Shown: piece after piece, positions 1-7,879 of the stretch
How positions within the stretch are numbered: the stretch's first letter is position 1
How the letters are laid out: every line of letters starts with the position of its first letter
Notes under the pieces: model-generated
The model's input: the letters and a program-made list of their open reading frames with translations, nothing else
Database searches by the model: none
Told to the model about the DNA's origin: nothing
DNA from: Hyphomicrobiales bacterium
GTDB lineage: Bacteria > Pseudomonadota > Alphaproteobacteria > Parvibaculales > Parvibaculaceae
DNA: 12,173 nt
NCBI GenBank assembly: GCA_015655095.1
Contig: JAATFR010000219.1
Location: 1-12,173, forward strand
Reading direction: 5' to 3'
Program-made: the position numbers and the translations under genes

Positions 1-234
1 AGATTCCCAAATAAAAAACAGGGCTTTTGAGATCTTATCTTAAATGTTGGACGGGGGATCGGGTAAAAAACTTTGTTGGGGACTTTAAGGCGGTCTAAAA
101 ATTTCAATATCTATAATAATAAAACAAATAGTCTGCTTGTGTGTCTATAGAAAGCGAAATAGTTGTTTCTTTGTCATGGCCTGTCCTGCTCTCACGGGGA
201 GAAGCGTTGTCCGGTTATATATCCTTATTAAGAA
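1..234. other. AT-rich non-coding leader upstream of the fucosidase
   Basis: No convincing coding frame is seen in these bases, which are clearly richer in A and T than the genes to the right. A perfect TATAAT hexamer lies at 112-117, but no good -35 box sits at the usual 16-18 bp distance. It is therefore only a possible -10 element for the fucosidase. I see no tRNA, no repeat and no clear terminator. Confidence 0.5.
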
Positions 235-321
235 TTGATCGCAACTAAAATAGAGTCTGCTGTAAGCCGCTGCGGTCTAAAAAATAGCCTCCCTGAGAGG
301 AGGCAAGTCTGGGGGGCGTCA

Positions 322-1773
322 ATGTATGAAGCAAATCTGAAATCGCTCGGGAGCAGGGCTCTGCCTGAATGGTATGACGAGGCAAAATTTGGCATTTTCA
401 TTCACTGGGGTCTTTTCTCCGTACCTGGATTTGCACCCGGCATTGGAAACATCTCAGATGCTTTCAAGAAGGATTATGACCATGCCATCGCCATGGCTCC
501 GTACACGGAGTGGTATGAAAATGCAATAAAAGTGCCGGGCACGCCATCTGCTGTATTTCATCTGAAGAATTACGGCTCAGCTCTTTATGAGGCGTTCACG
601 GGGACATTTCAGGAGGGTTTGTCCCACTGGGATCCTGATGAATGGGCGCGGATCTTCAGTGAGGCAGGGGCAAAATATGTTGTCATGGTGACCAAACACC
701 ATGATGGCTACTGCCTTTGGCCAAGCAATATTAAAAATCCTCACCACGCTGGGTGGAATACGCAACGTGACCTTGTGGGTGAGCTCGCCGATGCCGTGCG
801 TGCTCGGGGTTTGCGTTTTGGCGTCTACTATTCCGGAGGAATCGACTGGAGCTTCAATCGCGAACCGCTTCTGACGCTTGGTAACTTTATGGGCTCCCAG
901 CCGGGTGGCGATTATCCGACTTATGCGCTTGCGCAGGTGCGGGAACTGATCACGCGTTACCGTCCCAGCATACTCTGGAACGATATTTCATGGCCGACCG
1001 GCTTTGGTGAGCTGCTCAGGCTATTTGCCGATTATTACACTGAAGTGCCCGACGGCGTGGTCAACGACCGATGGCCGCATGCAGGCCTTTTTATGAAGCT
1101 GATGCGCTTTTCTGTGGTGCGCCGTCTTTTTGACTGGATGGTCAAACGTCATATCCGCAAGAAGCCGCACGCATTTGACGGAATCATACCGCCGATCATA
1201 CCTCATAGCGATTTTCGAACGCCTGAATATGTGCGTAATCCCCGGATGGGAAAGAAGAAGTGGGAAGCGACGAGAGGGATGAGCTATTCCTTCGGTTTTA
1301 ACCGGAACGATATGCCAACGGACTATACGCCATTTGAGACGCTGCTCGCTGACTTCATCGATGGTGTAGCTCATGGTGGCAACCTGCTACTGAATGTCGG
1401 CCCGAGGGCTGATGGGCATATACCCGATGAGCAACTCGAACGGCTTGCAAAATTCGGCGATTGGCTGCGCCTTAATGGAACAGCTGTTTACGGCACGGTA
1501 CCGTCCGAGCACCCGGATACAGAGACAGGTGAGGGCCTTCCGGTGCGGTTCACACGCAAGGGGCATATGCTAAATCTTATTGTGCTTGGGGAGGTAAGCG
1601 GTCATGAAATTCGCATCCATAATTTCTATGCTGAAGGCAGCGCCAGGCTTTTATTGGATGGAAGTACGGTACAGATGCGCGCAGAAGGGGCCGATCTCAT
1701 ACTCTCTTTTACCCGCCCCCTCGACAATCTTTTTGCGCCTGCCATCGTGATCGCGGGGGAAGAAAGCTCTTAG
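322..1773 (+). CDS. Alpha-L-fucosidase, glycoside hydrolase family 29
   Basis: Predicted retaining exo-enzyme that releases terminal alpha-L-fucose from glycans. Seen: near the N-terminus comes the GH29 signature FGIFIHWG, followed by VVMVTKHHDGYCLW, then ILWND, in which Asp (codon 982-984) aligns with the family's catalytic nucleophile, and later GNLLLNVGPRADG, which is typical of the end of the catalytic barrel. A short region after about residue 390 looks like the small C-terminal beta domain. The frame is open from a TTG at 235, which would give 512 residues. I prefer ATG 322 (483 residues) because GH29 proteins normally begin just before the W/Y...AKFGIFIHWG block and the 29 extra residues show no family features. 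No signal peptide or lipobox is visible from either start, so the enzyme is probably cytoplasmic and acts on imported oligosaccharides. The general acid/base residue varies between GH29 members and was not assigned. A decayed sulfatase follows on the same strand. Confidence 0.93.
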   Translation: MYEANLKSLGSRALPEWYDEAKFGIFIHWGLFSVPGFAPGIGNISDAFKKDYDHAIAMAPYTEWYENAIKVPGTPSAVFHLKNYGSALYEAFTGTFQEGLSHWDPDEWARIFSEAGAKYVVMVTKHHDGYCLWPSNIKNPHHAGWNTQRDLVGELADAVRARGLRFGVYYSGGIDWSFNREPLLTLGNFMGSQPGGDYPTYALAQVRELITRYRPSILWNDISWPTGFGELLRLFADYYTEVPDGVVNDRWPHAGLFMKLMRFSVVRRLFDWMVKRHIRKKPHAFDGIIPPIIPHSDFRTPEYVRNPRMGKKKWEATRGMSYSFGFNRNDMPTDYTPFETLLADFIDGVAHGGNLLLNVGPRADGHIPDEQLERLAKFGDWLRLNGTAVYGTVPSEHPDTETGEGLPVRFTRKGHMLNLIVLGEVSGHEIRIHNFYAEGSARLLLDGSTVQMRAEGADLILSFTRPLDNLFAPAIVIAGEESS

Positions 1774-1853
1774 AGATCTAATTATGCAGGCTAGGCAAAT
1801 GCTCGGAATGTTGCGCGATAAGATCGTGTACTTCATTTCTACGGTGCCGTCCC

Positions 1854-1880
1854 TTGATCGCGCTAGATGTTCCCTATAGA
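1854..1880 (+). promoter_or_regulatory. Weak promoter-like pair ahead of the sulfatase remnant
   Basis: TTGATC at 1854-1859 and TATAGA at 1875-1880 resemble -35 and -10 boxes, but the 15 bp spacer is short. A purine-rich GGGGGTGAG stretch at about 1898-1906 lies just before ATG 1913 and would serve as its ribosome binding site. This is pattern matching only. It may be a relic of the promoter of the now broken gene. Confidence 0.2.
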
Positions 1881-1912
1881 AAGTTGAATTACACTGTGGG
1901 GGTGAGCGCACC

Positions 1913-2503
1913 ATGGCGCAGGACCGTCACCCGGACCGGAAACAAAATTTTCTTGGGATCGTTGCGGATGATCTCGGGTTTTTTTGATATTGGCGCTTTC
2001 GGTGGCGAAATTGAAACGCCTCATGCTGAAAACCTCGCCTTATGCCCGTGGATTTCAGCACTCGTTCTCGCTTCTGCCCGGAGTGGTCAATCATTATGCC
2101 CGCTCAACGGCACAGGATTCTCCCGTCAGGATACACTCTATACAGAAGATGACCATTATGTGGGCCCCCGGAGGGTTTTATTCATCGGATAGATTCACAT
2201 TAAAGCTTGTCATCCTTTCTGGGTAGGCGGGACGACACGGTCGTTCTGTTCATGTCGGATAACGCTGCGGATGAAGCCATGGGCCGGAAATTTCTGGGTT
2301 GACAGGGGCTTGGCCAGGGAAACTGGAAGGGCGTTTTCGTGCCGGGGCCGGATGGCCCGACGCGCTGGCAACTTTACGATCTCTCAGCTGATCAGGGAGA
2401 AAGCCATGACCTCTCTGATGTTTTCCCCGAGAAGAAGACCGAACTGATGGCTTTCTGGGACAGATATATGGAAGAGACTGGCGTGGTCCAGTTGCAACGA
2501 TAA
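1913..2503 (+). pseudogene. Arylsulfatase (type I sulfatase) pseudogene, multiply disrupted
   Basis: Pieces of a sulfatase appear in family order but in all three frames. From ATG 1913 the N-terminus reads NFLGIVADDLG, the metal-binding DD block. A run of seven T at 1979-1985 then shifts the frame into a TGA (1985-1987). The next frame continues DIGAFGGEIETPH (1986-2024). A third frame gives SPYARGFQHSFSLLPG (from 2035), then YTEDDHYV (2139-2162) in another frame and GGFYSSDRFT (2170-2199). DDTVVLFMSDN starts at 2231, TGA interrupts at 2300-2302, and the C-terminus GNWKGVFVPGPDG...WQLYDL runs to TAA 2501-2503. Family members are about 500-780 residues, so only a third or so remains. The CxPxR segment that carries the formylglycine cysteine should lie between 2024 and 2035 and is absent, as is most of the middle. 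The product cannot be active. The intact gene probably worked on sulfated sugars together with the adjacent fucosidase. Confidence 0.88.
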
Positions 2504-3799
2504 TCAAGTAGGATGCTCTGCCGTGACCAGATGGCGGCGGACAAACCTGTTCAGGTATACCGTCCATCTGGTATCCAGCCATGCAAGCGGAGCGGCTAGG
2601 AGAAGGGTTCCAGCCAGCGTTGTTGCCGCGGCGCAAATCTTTGCCCATGGTTGCCCGATCTGCTCCTGCAGAGCAATGAAGACGGCCGCGCCAGCAGAGC
2701 AGAGAACAAGCAGGTGAAGAAGATAGATTGGAAACGACAAGCGCCCAAGAATGGCAGCCCACCGGCCTGTAAGGAGGCGACGCAATAAAGTCGACCTGTC
2801 GACAGCATAAATTATCGAGAGTGCGCCAATGGTAAAAACAAAGGGTTCCGCAGGTGCGTGACCCAGCATCGTGACAAGCCAGTGATAGTCTCCACGACCA
2901 TCAACATATCCGGCCAGATATAAACCGAAGAGCATGAGCGGAATGGCAACCCAGTTCGATATATTCGGGCGGTGGTGTATGAAAAGAAGTGACAGCGCTA
3001 CACCTGCAACGAACATCAGATACCAGCTATTCGTTTCTATAATGATGAGAGAAGCAACCAGAAGAAGAAAAGTGGATGCCAACTTTGGTGCGTTTCGAAA
3101 TTGAATAAGCAGTGCAGCGAGGCCGAAAGCGAGAAAGCTTCCCAGAAACTCGTAATGCATCGTCCATAAGCTGCTGTTATAGTTTGGCTGCGTAACCCTC
3201 AGCCGAAAGAAGACTTCGTAAAGGGCTTGCCTGATTGCTCCAAAAAAATTGGGGCTGAAGGGGCTACCTCCAAGTGCTCCACCAAAATCTGTTAACCAGG
3301 GCGACTTCGTTAATTGCCCGGCTGCTTCATAGTGATAAAGCCCGAACTTTGCCAGAGCATAGGAAAATAACACAGTCAGAAAAACGGGCATGACCAGTCG
3401 GGGCCAGCGTTTGAGGGCGCCGCGCGCGAGAATGGCAACGTTGCCTGTTTGCATCGCCTGACGGGTCAGGACGAAGGCTGAGAGCACGAAGAAAAAACTG
3501 ACGGCAGCTCCCCCATTTGCTATGCCGAACCAGAACCGGTCATTGATTGAGACACCGGCCTGATAAATAGGAAAGCCAGAACGTAGGGGCCACAATCCCA
3601 GTCCAAGATGACAAAAAACAACTGCCAGTGCCGCCAGCCCGCGTAATGCTTCAAGGGGAATATCTTTATTGGACACGTTCAGCGCTTCCGTTTCGGGTAA
3701 TTCAGGCCGGATATTTGCAGGAATATTACTTCTATCTGCAATCAGATTGTCGCCAGAGACATCACCTTGGTCTGGCGCAAACGGCCATTTATTCAACAT
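2504..3799 (-). CDS. Acyltransferase-3 family membrane protein (OafA/YrhL-like)
   Basis: Predicted integral inner-membrane O-acyltransferase that moves acyl (often acetyl) groups onto a surface or secreted carbohydrate; the acceptor cannot be read from sequence. Seen: about 50 hydrophilic residues, then EALRGLAALAVVFCHL with the family's conserved Arg53 and His64 at the first membrane segment, RWPRLVMP (131-138) matching the RxxR...P motif, LWTMHYE (211-217) with the conserved Glu217, and some ten hydrophobic helices in 431 residues. The ATG at 3799 has a weak upstream GCGGG and lies 6 bp after the stop of the GAF-GGDEF gene, so the two are probably co-transcribed. A GTG at 3676 preceded by GGAAG would trim 41 residues while keeping the whole domain, and is a possible alternative start. 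The gene's TGA directly abuts the TAA of the opposing sulfatase remnant. Confidence 0.88.
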   Translation of the reverse strand: MLNKWPFAPDQGDVSGDNLIADRSNIPANIRPELPETEALNVSNKDIPLEALRGLAALAVVFCHLGLGLWPLRSGFPIYQAGVSINDRFWFGIANGGAAVSFFFVLSAFVLTRQAMQTGNVAILARGALKRWPRLVMPVFLTVLFSYALAKFGLYHYEAAGQLTKSPWLTDFGGALGGSPFSPNFFGAIRQALYEVFFRLRVTQPNYNSSLWTMHYEFLGSFLAFGLAALLIQFRNAPKLASTFLLLVASLIIIETNSWYLMFVAGVALSLLFIHHRPNISNWVAIPLMLFGLYLAGYVDGRGDYHWLVTMLGHAPAEPFVFTIGALSIIYAVDRSTLLRRLLTGRWAAILGRLSFPIYLLHLLVLCSAGAAVFIALQEQIGQPWAKICAAATTLAGTLLLAAPLAWLDTRWTVYLNRFVRRHLVTAEHPT

Positions 3800-3805
3800 G
3801 TCCCG

Positions 3806-4795
3806 CTAAATAGAAATCACTTGATTGCGCCCGCCTTGCTTTGCGGCATGCAGAGCCTGCTCCGCTCTCGCAAGAGCTGGCTCCGAACTTATTTCGCCTC
3901 CCCTCCAGGTCGAGACGCCGAAGCTGGCCGAGATCGGGAAAGTGGTGTCACCTATCGTGAAGGCTCCGGCCACGGTGTTGCATAGCCGTTCGGCCACCAG
4001 GGCAGCATTTTCATTGAAGGTTTCAGGTAGGCAGATCACGAAATGCTGCCCACCCAGCCGACCCAGATAGTCTGTCGTACGTAACTGTGTCAGGGCTGTT
4101 TTGATGAGTGTGCGTAATACCGCATCTCCCACGGGATAGCCGTGGCGTTCATTGATTTCGCGGCCATTGTCGAGATCGAACATAATAAAGGAAAGAGGGT
4201 TGCCGTAACGCGATGAACGGGATACTTCGCGTTCAGCGCTTGCAATGAAGGCACGCCGGCTCATGGCGCCGGTCAGGCTGTCGATAGAGGCAAGCTGGCG
4301 CAATTCGAGCGCGTCAACGGTGGTGCGTGCGAGATCCTCCAGAAGCTCGGTTTGTGAGGGAAGAATATCGCGCGGCTCCCTGTCCATGACGCTCAGTGTG
4401 CCGATATTGAAGCCGTTCGGCGTTGTCAATGGTATGCCTGCATAAAAGCGAATGTGGGTATCGCCGCTTACAAGCGGGAAAGCGTTAAAGTGGCCATCTC
4501 GTGCTACATCACGCAGGATTAAAGGGGCGCTTCCCTTGATCGTCTCATTACAGAATGAATGAACGCGTGGAAGCTCGGCGATGTTGAGGCCGAGCCTGGC
4601 CTTGAGCCAGAGCCTGTCTGAATCAACTAACGTGACAAGGGAAAGCGGCACATCCAGCACAGCGCGCGCGAGCCGCGTAACCCGGTCGAAACTTTCCTCG
4701 GGCTGCGTATCAAGGATTTCATAACTTCCCAGTGTTTCCAGCCGGGCGCGCTCGTCTGTCCCTGTGGAGATATTGGGTTGATTTGTTCCCGTCAT
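3806..4795 (-). CDS. GAF-GGDEF protein with degenerate active site; likely c-di-GMP sensor
   Basis: 329 residues from ATG 4795. Residues about 20-145 form a GAF domain of the type often found in front of GGDEF domains (ILDTQPEESFDRVTRLA ... SFCNETI ... IRFYAGIPL). Residues about 165-329 form a GGDEF domain. Seen: the signature GGDEF is GGQHF (bases about 4051-4037), so both acidic residues are gone, and the upstream DxDxFKxIND block is FDLDNGREINERHGY, lacking the usual FK pair and the GH histidine. Diguanylate cyclase activity is therefore unlikely. The inhibitory-site motif RxxD is intact as RTTD, exactly five residues before GG. I infer a c-di-GMP-binding or protein-interaction role. The frame is also open to a TTG at 4915, but the ATG at 4795 has GAGGG about 8 bp upstream and the TTG overlaps the neighbour's terminator-like hairpin. 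No membrane segment is visible. The acyltransferase gene follows after 6 bp. Confidence 0.87.
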   Translation of the reverse strand: MTGTNQPNISTGTDERARLETLGSYEILDTQPEESFDRVTRLARAVLDVPLSLVTLVDSDRLWLKARLGLNIAELPRVHSFCNETIKGSAPLILRDVARDGHFNAFPLVSGDTHIRFYAGIPLTTPNGFNIGTLSVMDREPRDILPSQTELLEDLARTTVDALELRQLASIDSLTGAMSRRAFIASAEREVSRSSRYGNPLSFIMFDLDNGREINERHGYPVGDAVLRTLIKTALTQLRTTDYLGRLGGQHFVICLPETFNENAALVAERLCNTVAGAFTIGDTTFPISASFGVSTWRGGEISSEPALARAEQALHAAKQGGRNQVISI

Positions 4796-4915
4796 TCGTC
4801 TCGCCCTCACTCTCGCAATAGCCCGCTGCAACGGCAGACATTGTAGGGGGCTGGTATAGCGCCTGCCAGTGCCTTGTTTTTGGGAGATCAGACGGATTTG
4901 GTTATAGCTGGCCAA

Positions 4916-4937
4916 CGGGCGGGAATGTTCCCGCCCG
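4916..4937 (-). terminator. GC-rich hairpin after the amidohydrolase gene
   Basis: A 10 bp inverted repeat (CGGGCGGGAA / TTCCCGCCCG) with only TG between the arms starts 17 bp after the amidohydrolase stop codon. It would fold into a very stable stem on either strand. The - strand sequence after it (TTGGCCAGC) lacks a real U-tract, so it may stall polymerase, protect the 3' end or act with Rho rather than be a classic intrinsic terminator. Confidence 0.5.
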
Positions 4938-4954
4938 CCTGTTGCTGGAAGTGC

Positions 4955-5989
4955 CTAGACGCGCCCTTCAAAGCCGAGCAGCACGTTGACTGCGTTAACG
5001 CCGATATCCGCGACGGCATATCCCCCTTCCATCAGGAAAAGGGTGGGCTTGCCAATCCTGGCGATGCGTTCACAGATACGTAGATAGTCGTCATTCTCCA
5101 GTTTGAACTGGGAGATTGGATCATCCTTAAAAGTGTCTACGCCAAGCGAAACGATCAAAAAGTCCGGATCGTATTTTTCGATATGCTTGCTGGCATCGTC
5201 GTTGGCGGCGCCCCACGCCTCGTAGTCGGAGCCCCATGGAAGCGGATAATTGAAGTTGAAGCCTTCGCCCTCTCCCTTGCCGGACTCGTCATCATAACCG
5301 AGCAGGAATGGATACTCGGTGTTGGGGTCACCATGGATCGAGGTGAAAAGCACATCGCTGCGTTCGTATAAAATATCCTGTGTGCCGTTGCCGTGATGAT
5401 AGTCGATATCGAGGATGGCGATGCGCTTCGCCCCGTTGTCTAGGAAGTGCTGGGCCGTCACGGCTGCATTGTTAATGTAGCAATAGCCGCCAAAATAGTC
5501 ATAACCCGAGTGATGCCCCGGTGGACGGCAGAGGGAGAAGACCGCCTTTTCCCCGGCCTCAATCAGCTCTGCACCGGTCAGCGCCACATTAGCGGAGCTT
5601 TTGATCGCCTGCCAGCTTGTCCTGGTGATGGGCGCGCCTGCGTCAAAGGAATAGACAGCAAGCTGGCCGTCGATGTGGGTCGGCACCTTGTCGGTCCGCA
5701 TGCGCGCGGCGCGCCATGAAAAGGGCAGAACGTCGCCTGTCCGGCCCGCAGCCTCCCACTGGTCATAGGCGGTTTCAAGGAAGGTGACAAAAGCATCGGA
5801 ATGCACGCGCGTCAGCTTTTCACGGGGATAGATTTTAGGCTCCAGAACCGGGCCGAGCGCCACTTCACCGAGCCGTCCGAGCACCAGATCGGCGCGCTCG
5901 GGCTTTTCAAAGGCAGGGACGAAATCGCCGAATACGAATTCGCCCGCTGCATGGTGCAGATGGTGATCGTCGGAATAAATGGTCTTCAT
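4955..5989 (-). CDS. Acetylpolyamine amidohydrolase (histone deacetylase superfamily)
   Basis: Predicted zinc-dependent cytoplasmic hydrolase that removes acetyl groups from acetylated polyamines, as the Mycoplana ramosa enzyme does. Seen: RPPGHHSGYDYFGGYCYINNAA holds the His159-His160 charge-relay pair, DIDYHHGNGTQ supplies zinc ligands Asp196 and His198, SLGVDTFKDDP supplies the third ligand Asp285, and EGGYA supplies transition-state Tyr324. These positions are each one higher than those I recall for the Mycoplana enzyme, whose length is almost the same (344 here). All catalytic residues are therefore present. The ATG at 5989 has GGAG about 10 bp upstream. The gene lies 244 bp downstream of the efflux operon's stop, beyond its terminator, and so probably has its own promoter, although no strong one was found. 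Other amidohydrolase substrates cannot be excluded. Confidence 0.92.
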   Translation of the reverse strand: MKTIYSDDHHLHHAAGEFVFGDFVPAFEKPERADLVLGRLGEVALGPVLEPKIYPREKLTRVHSDAFVTFLETAYDQWEAAGRTGDVLPFSWRAARMRTDKVPTHIDGQLAVYSFDAGAPITRTSWQAIKSSANVALTGAELIEAGEKAVFSLCRPPGHHSGYDYFGGYCYINNAAVTAQHFLDNGAKRIAILDIDYHHGNGTQDILYERSDVLFTSIHGDPNTEYPFLLGYDDESGKGEGEGFNFNYPLPWGSDYEAWGAANDDASKHIEKYDPDFLIVSLGVDTFKDDPISQFKLENDDYLRICERIARIGKPTLFLMEGGYAVADIGVNAVNVLLGFEGRV

Positions 5990-6155
5990 GAAAGAAAGCT
6001 CCGTTGGGTAGTTCTGCCGATCACTCTAGGATGAGGCGTGAATTTTAAAAATGTGAAAGGCAGATGCGCATATGCAAAAAGCGGGCAACCCGGGCGTTTA
6101 AAGGGGGAATTTCTGGTTTTCCGGGAAGGGCAGTATGACGCAGGATCAAAATATA

Positions 6156-6190
6156 AAGCCCCGGTCCTGCATTTCTGCGGACCGGGGCTT
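6156..6190 (-). terminator. Rho-independent terminator of the efflux operon
   Basis: A perfect 12 bp inverted repeat (AAGCCCCGGTCC / GGACCGGGGCTT) with an 11-base loop begins 43 bp after the emrB stop. On the - strand it is followed by TATATTTTG, a reasonable U-rich tail. It separates the pump operon from the downstream amidohydrolase gene. Confidence 0.85.
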
Positions 6191-6232
6191 CTCTCGTCCG
6201 GCTCGGGGGAGGGGGATGAGCGGGACGAAAGC

Positions 6233-7831
6233 CTAGTGCGCGCCCATTGGCGCGATTGCGTTCTTGACCGGTTTGATGAAAAGCACGATCGGCACGCAGG
6301 CCAGAAAGACCACGCCGAACAATTTGAAATCCTCAACATAGGCAAGCAGGGCGGCCTGCTGTTGAATGCCGTCATATACGCTGGCAAGGGCCTGGCTTGC
6401 CGGGGCATATCCTGGGCCGCCAGGCATGAGAGTGGTCAATTTGTCCAGATAATGGGCAAAGGCCGGGTTTCCGTTTGCTGCATGATCGGTCAGCACATCC
6501 TGATGATATTGGGCGCGGCGCGTCAGCAGTGTTGAGGCGACCGAAATGCCGATACTGCCACCAAAGTTACGCATGAGATTGATCAGCGCAGATGCATCGC
6601 TGGTTGCCTCTATCGGCAGGTTTGAGAAGGCGATGGTATTGATTGGGATGAACAGGAAAGCAAAGCCGAGCGCCTGCCACACACGTGCCAGCATCACCAC
6701 CTCACTGCTGATATCAAGATAGAAATTGGTCATGTACAACAGGGCGGTGCTTGTGATGATGAGGCCAAGCGCGATCAGGATGCGTGGATCGACTTTGCCG
6801 ACGATCCGCCCGACGAACGGCATGACTACAATGATTGCAAATCCACCGGGCGTGATGACTAGCCCTGCGTCCGTCGCCGTATAGCCCAGTGAGGATTGCA
6901 CGAAGGCGGGAATGAGAAATGTCGTGCCGAGCAGGATAAAGCCGAGCATGAGCATCAGCACACAGGCCGTGGCGAATGTCCGATCCTTGAAAAGTCGCAG
7001 ATTGACGATGGGCTGACGGCAGCGCAGTTCCCAGATAATCAACGCCACAAAGGAGACGGCGGCTGTGATTGAGAGCACGGTGATGAATGTTGAAGAGAGC
7101 CAGTCATCTTGCTGCCCCCGGTCGAGCACGATCTGGAAGCATCCAAGGCTGAGAGCGACAAGACTGAAGCCGAGGTAGTCGACGCTAAGTCCGTCACGCA
7201 GCCGAACCTTTCGCGCCTCGACAAGGCGGGGTGGATCCGTAATCAGCGCCTGAATGAGCAGCATGAGGATAATGCCGACCGGCACGTTGATCAGGAACAC
7301 CCAGTGCCAGGAAAAATTGTCTGTAAGCCACCCACCAAGGGTCGGGCCGATGGCGGGCGCAAACACTGTCGCCATGCCATACATGGCAAAGGCCATGCCA
7401 CGTTGGTGCGGGGGGAAGGTATCGGAGAGGATAGCCTGTCCCGATGGTTGCAGTCCGCCACCGACAGCGCCCTGTATTGCGCGAAGGACGATCAGCAGAC
7501 CCAGACTTGGCGCCAGCCCGCATAATAGCGAGGTGATGGTGAAGCCGACGATACACATCATGAAGAACCGCTTGCGGCAAAGCACCAGCGAAAGCCAGCC
7601 GGAGATCGGCATCACCACGGCATTGGTCACAAGGTAGGAGGTCAGCACCCAGGCGGATTCATCCTGGCTGGCGGAAAGAGAGCCCGCGATATGAGGCAGC
7701 GCCACATTGGCAATGGAAATATCCAGCACCTCCATGAACGCTGCCAGCGCCACCACCGGAGCGATCAGCCATGGATTGATCTTGCGTCCTTCCGCTGGTG
7801 AGGCTTTATCCATCGTTGCATCAACTGCCAT
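6233..7831 (-). CDS. emrB: EmrB/QacA-type MFS drug transporter, DHA2 family
   Basis: Inner-membrane proton-driven exporter that pairs with EmrA and an outer-membrane channel to expel hydrophobic drugs. Seen: 532 residues with about 14 hydrophobic helices, the 14-TMS DHA2 pattern. The first helix carries LDISIANVALP (36-46), matching motif D1 of this family. GWLSLVLCRKRFF (78-90) corresponds to the helix 2-3 loop motif A region. GPTLGGWLTD (162-171) is the antiporter motif C in helix 5. The ATG at 7831 has AGGAAA about 9 bp upstream. The gene is last in the MarR-NodT-EmrA-EmrB operon, 48 bp after emrA, and is followed by a strong terminator. No truncation or missing motif was noticed. Substrate range cannot be deduced from sequence. 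Confidence 0.94.
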   Translation of the reverse strand: MAVDATMDKASPAEGRKINPWLIAPVVALAAFMEVLDISIANVALPHIAGSLSASQDESAWVLTSYLVTNAVVMPISGWLSLVLCRKRFFMMCIVGFTITSLLCGLAPSLGLLIVLRAIQGAVGGGLQPSGQAILSDTFPPHQRGMAFAMYGMATVFAPAIGPTLGGWLTDNFSWHWVFLINVPVGIILMLLIQALITDPPRLVEARKVRLRDGLSVDYLGFSLVALSLGCFQIVLDRGQQDDWLSSTFITVLSITAAVSFVALIIWELRCRQPIVNLRLFKDRTFATACVLMLMLGFILLGTTFLIPAFVQSSLGYTATDAGLVITPGGFAIIVVMPFVGRIVGKVDPRILIALGLIITSTALLYMTNFYLDISSEVVMLARVWQALGFAFLFIPINTIAFSNLPIEATSDASALINLMRNFGGSIGISVASTLLTRRAQYHQDVLTDHAANGNPAFAHYLDKLTTLMPGGPGYAPASQALASVYDGIQQQAALLAYVEDFKLFGVVFLACVPIVLFIKPVKNAIAPMGAH

Positions 7832-7879
7832 GATCCGTGCTTTCCTGAAGCATTTCTGGGGGCATTGCGGTGGGTGGTT

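Noticed and set aside
1854..2226. Two short + strand open frames as independent small genes
   Set aside because: Their translations are out-of-frame pieces of one sulfatase, so they are counted as parts of the pseudogene.
6061..6075. GCATATGC / ATGCGCAT overlapping palindromes as a regulatory site of the amidohydrolase
   Set aside because: They are short and imperfect, with no matching promoter boxes nearby; chance is likely.
5986..6408. 140-codon - strand open frame between the amidohydrolase and emrB
   Set aside because: It overlaps the emrB end in another frame, is rich in Arg, Ser and Pro, and runs through the terminator.
6038..6535. 165-codon + strand open frame over the emrB end
   Set aside because: It spans the intrinsic terminator hairpin and the antisense of emrB; its composition is not protein-like.
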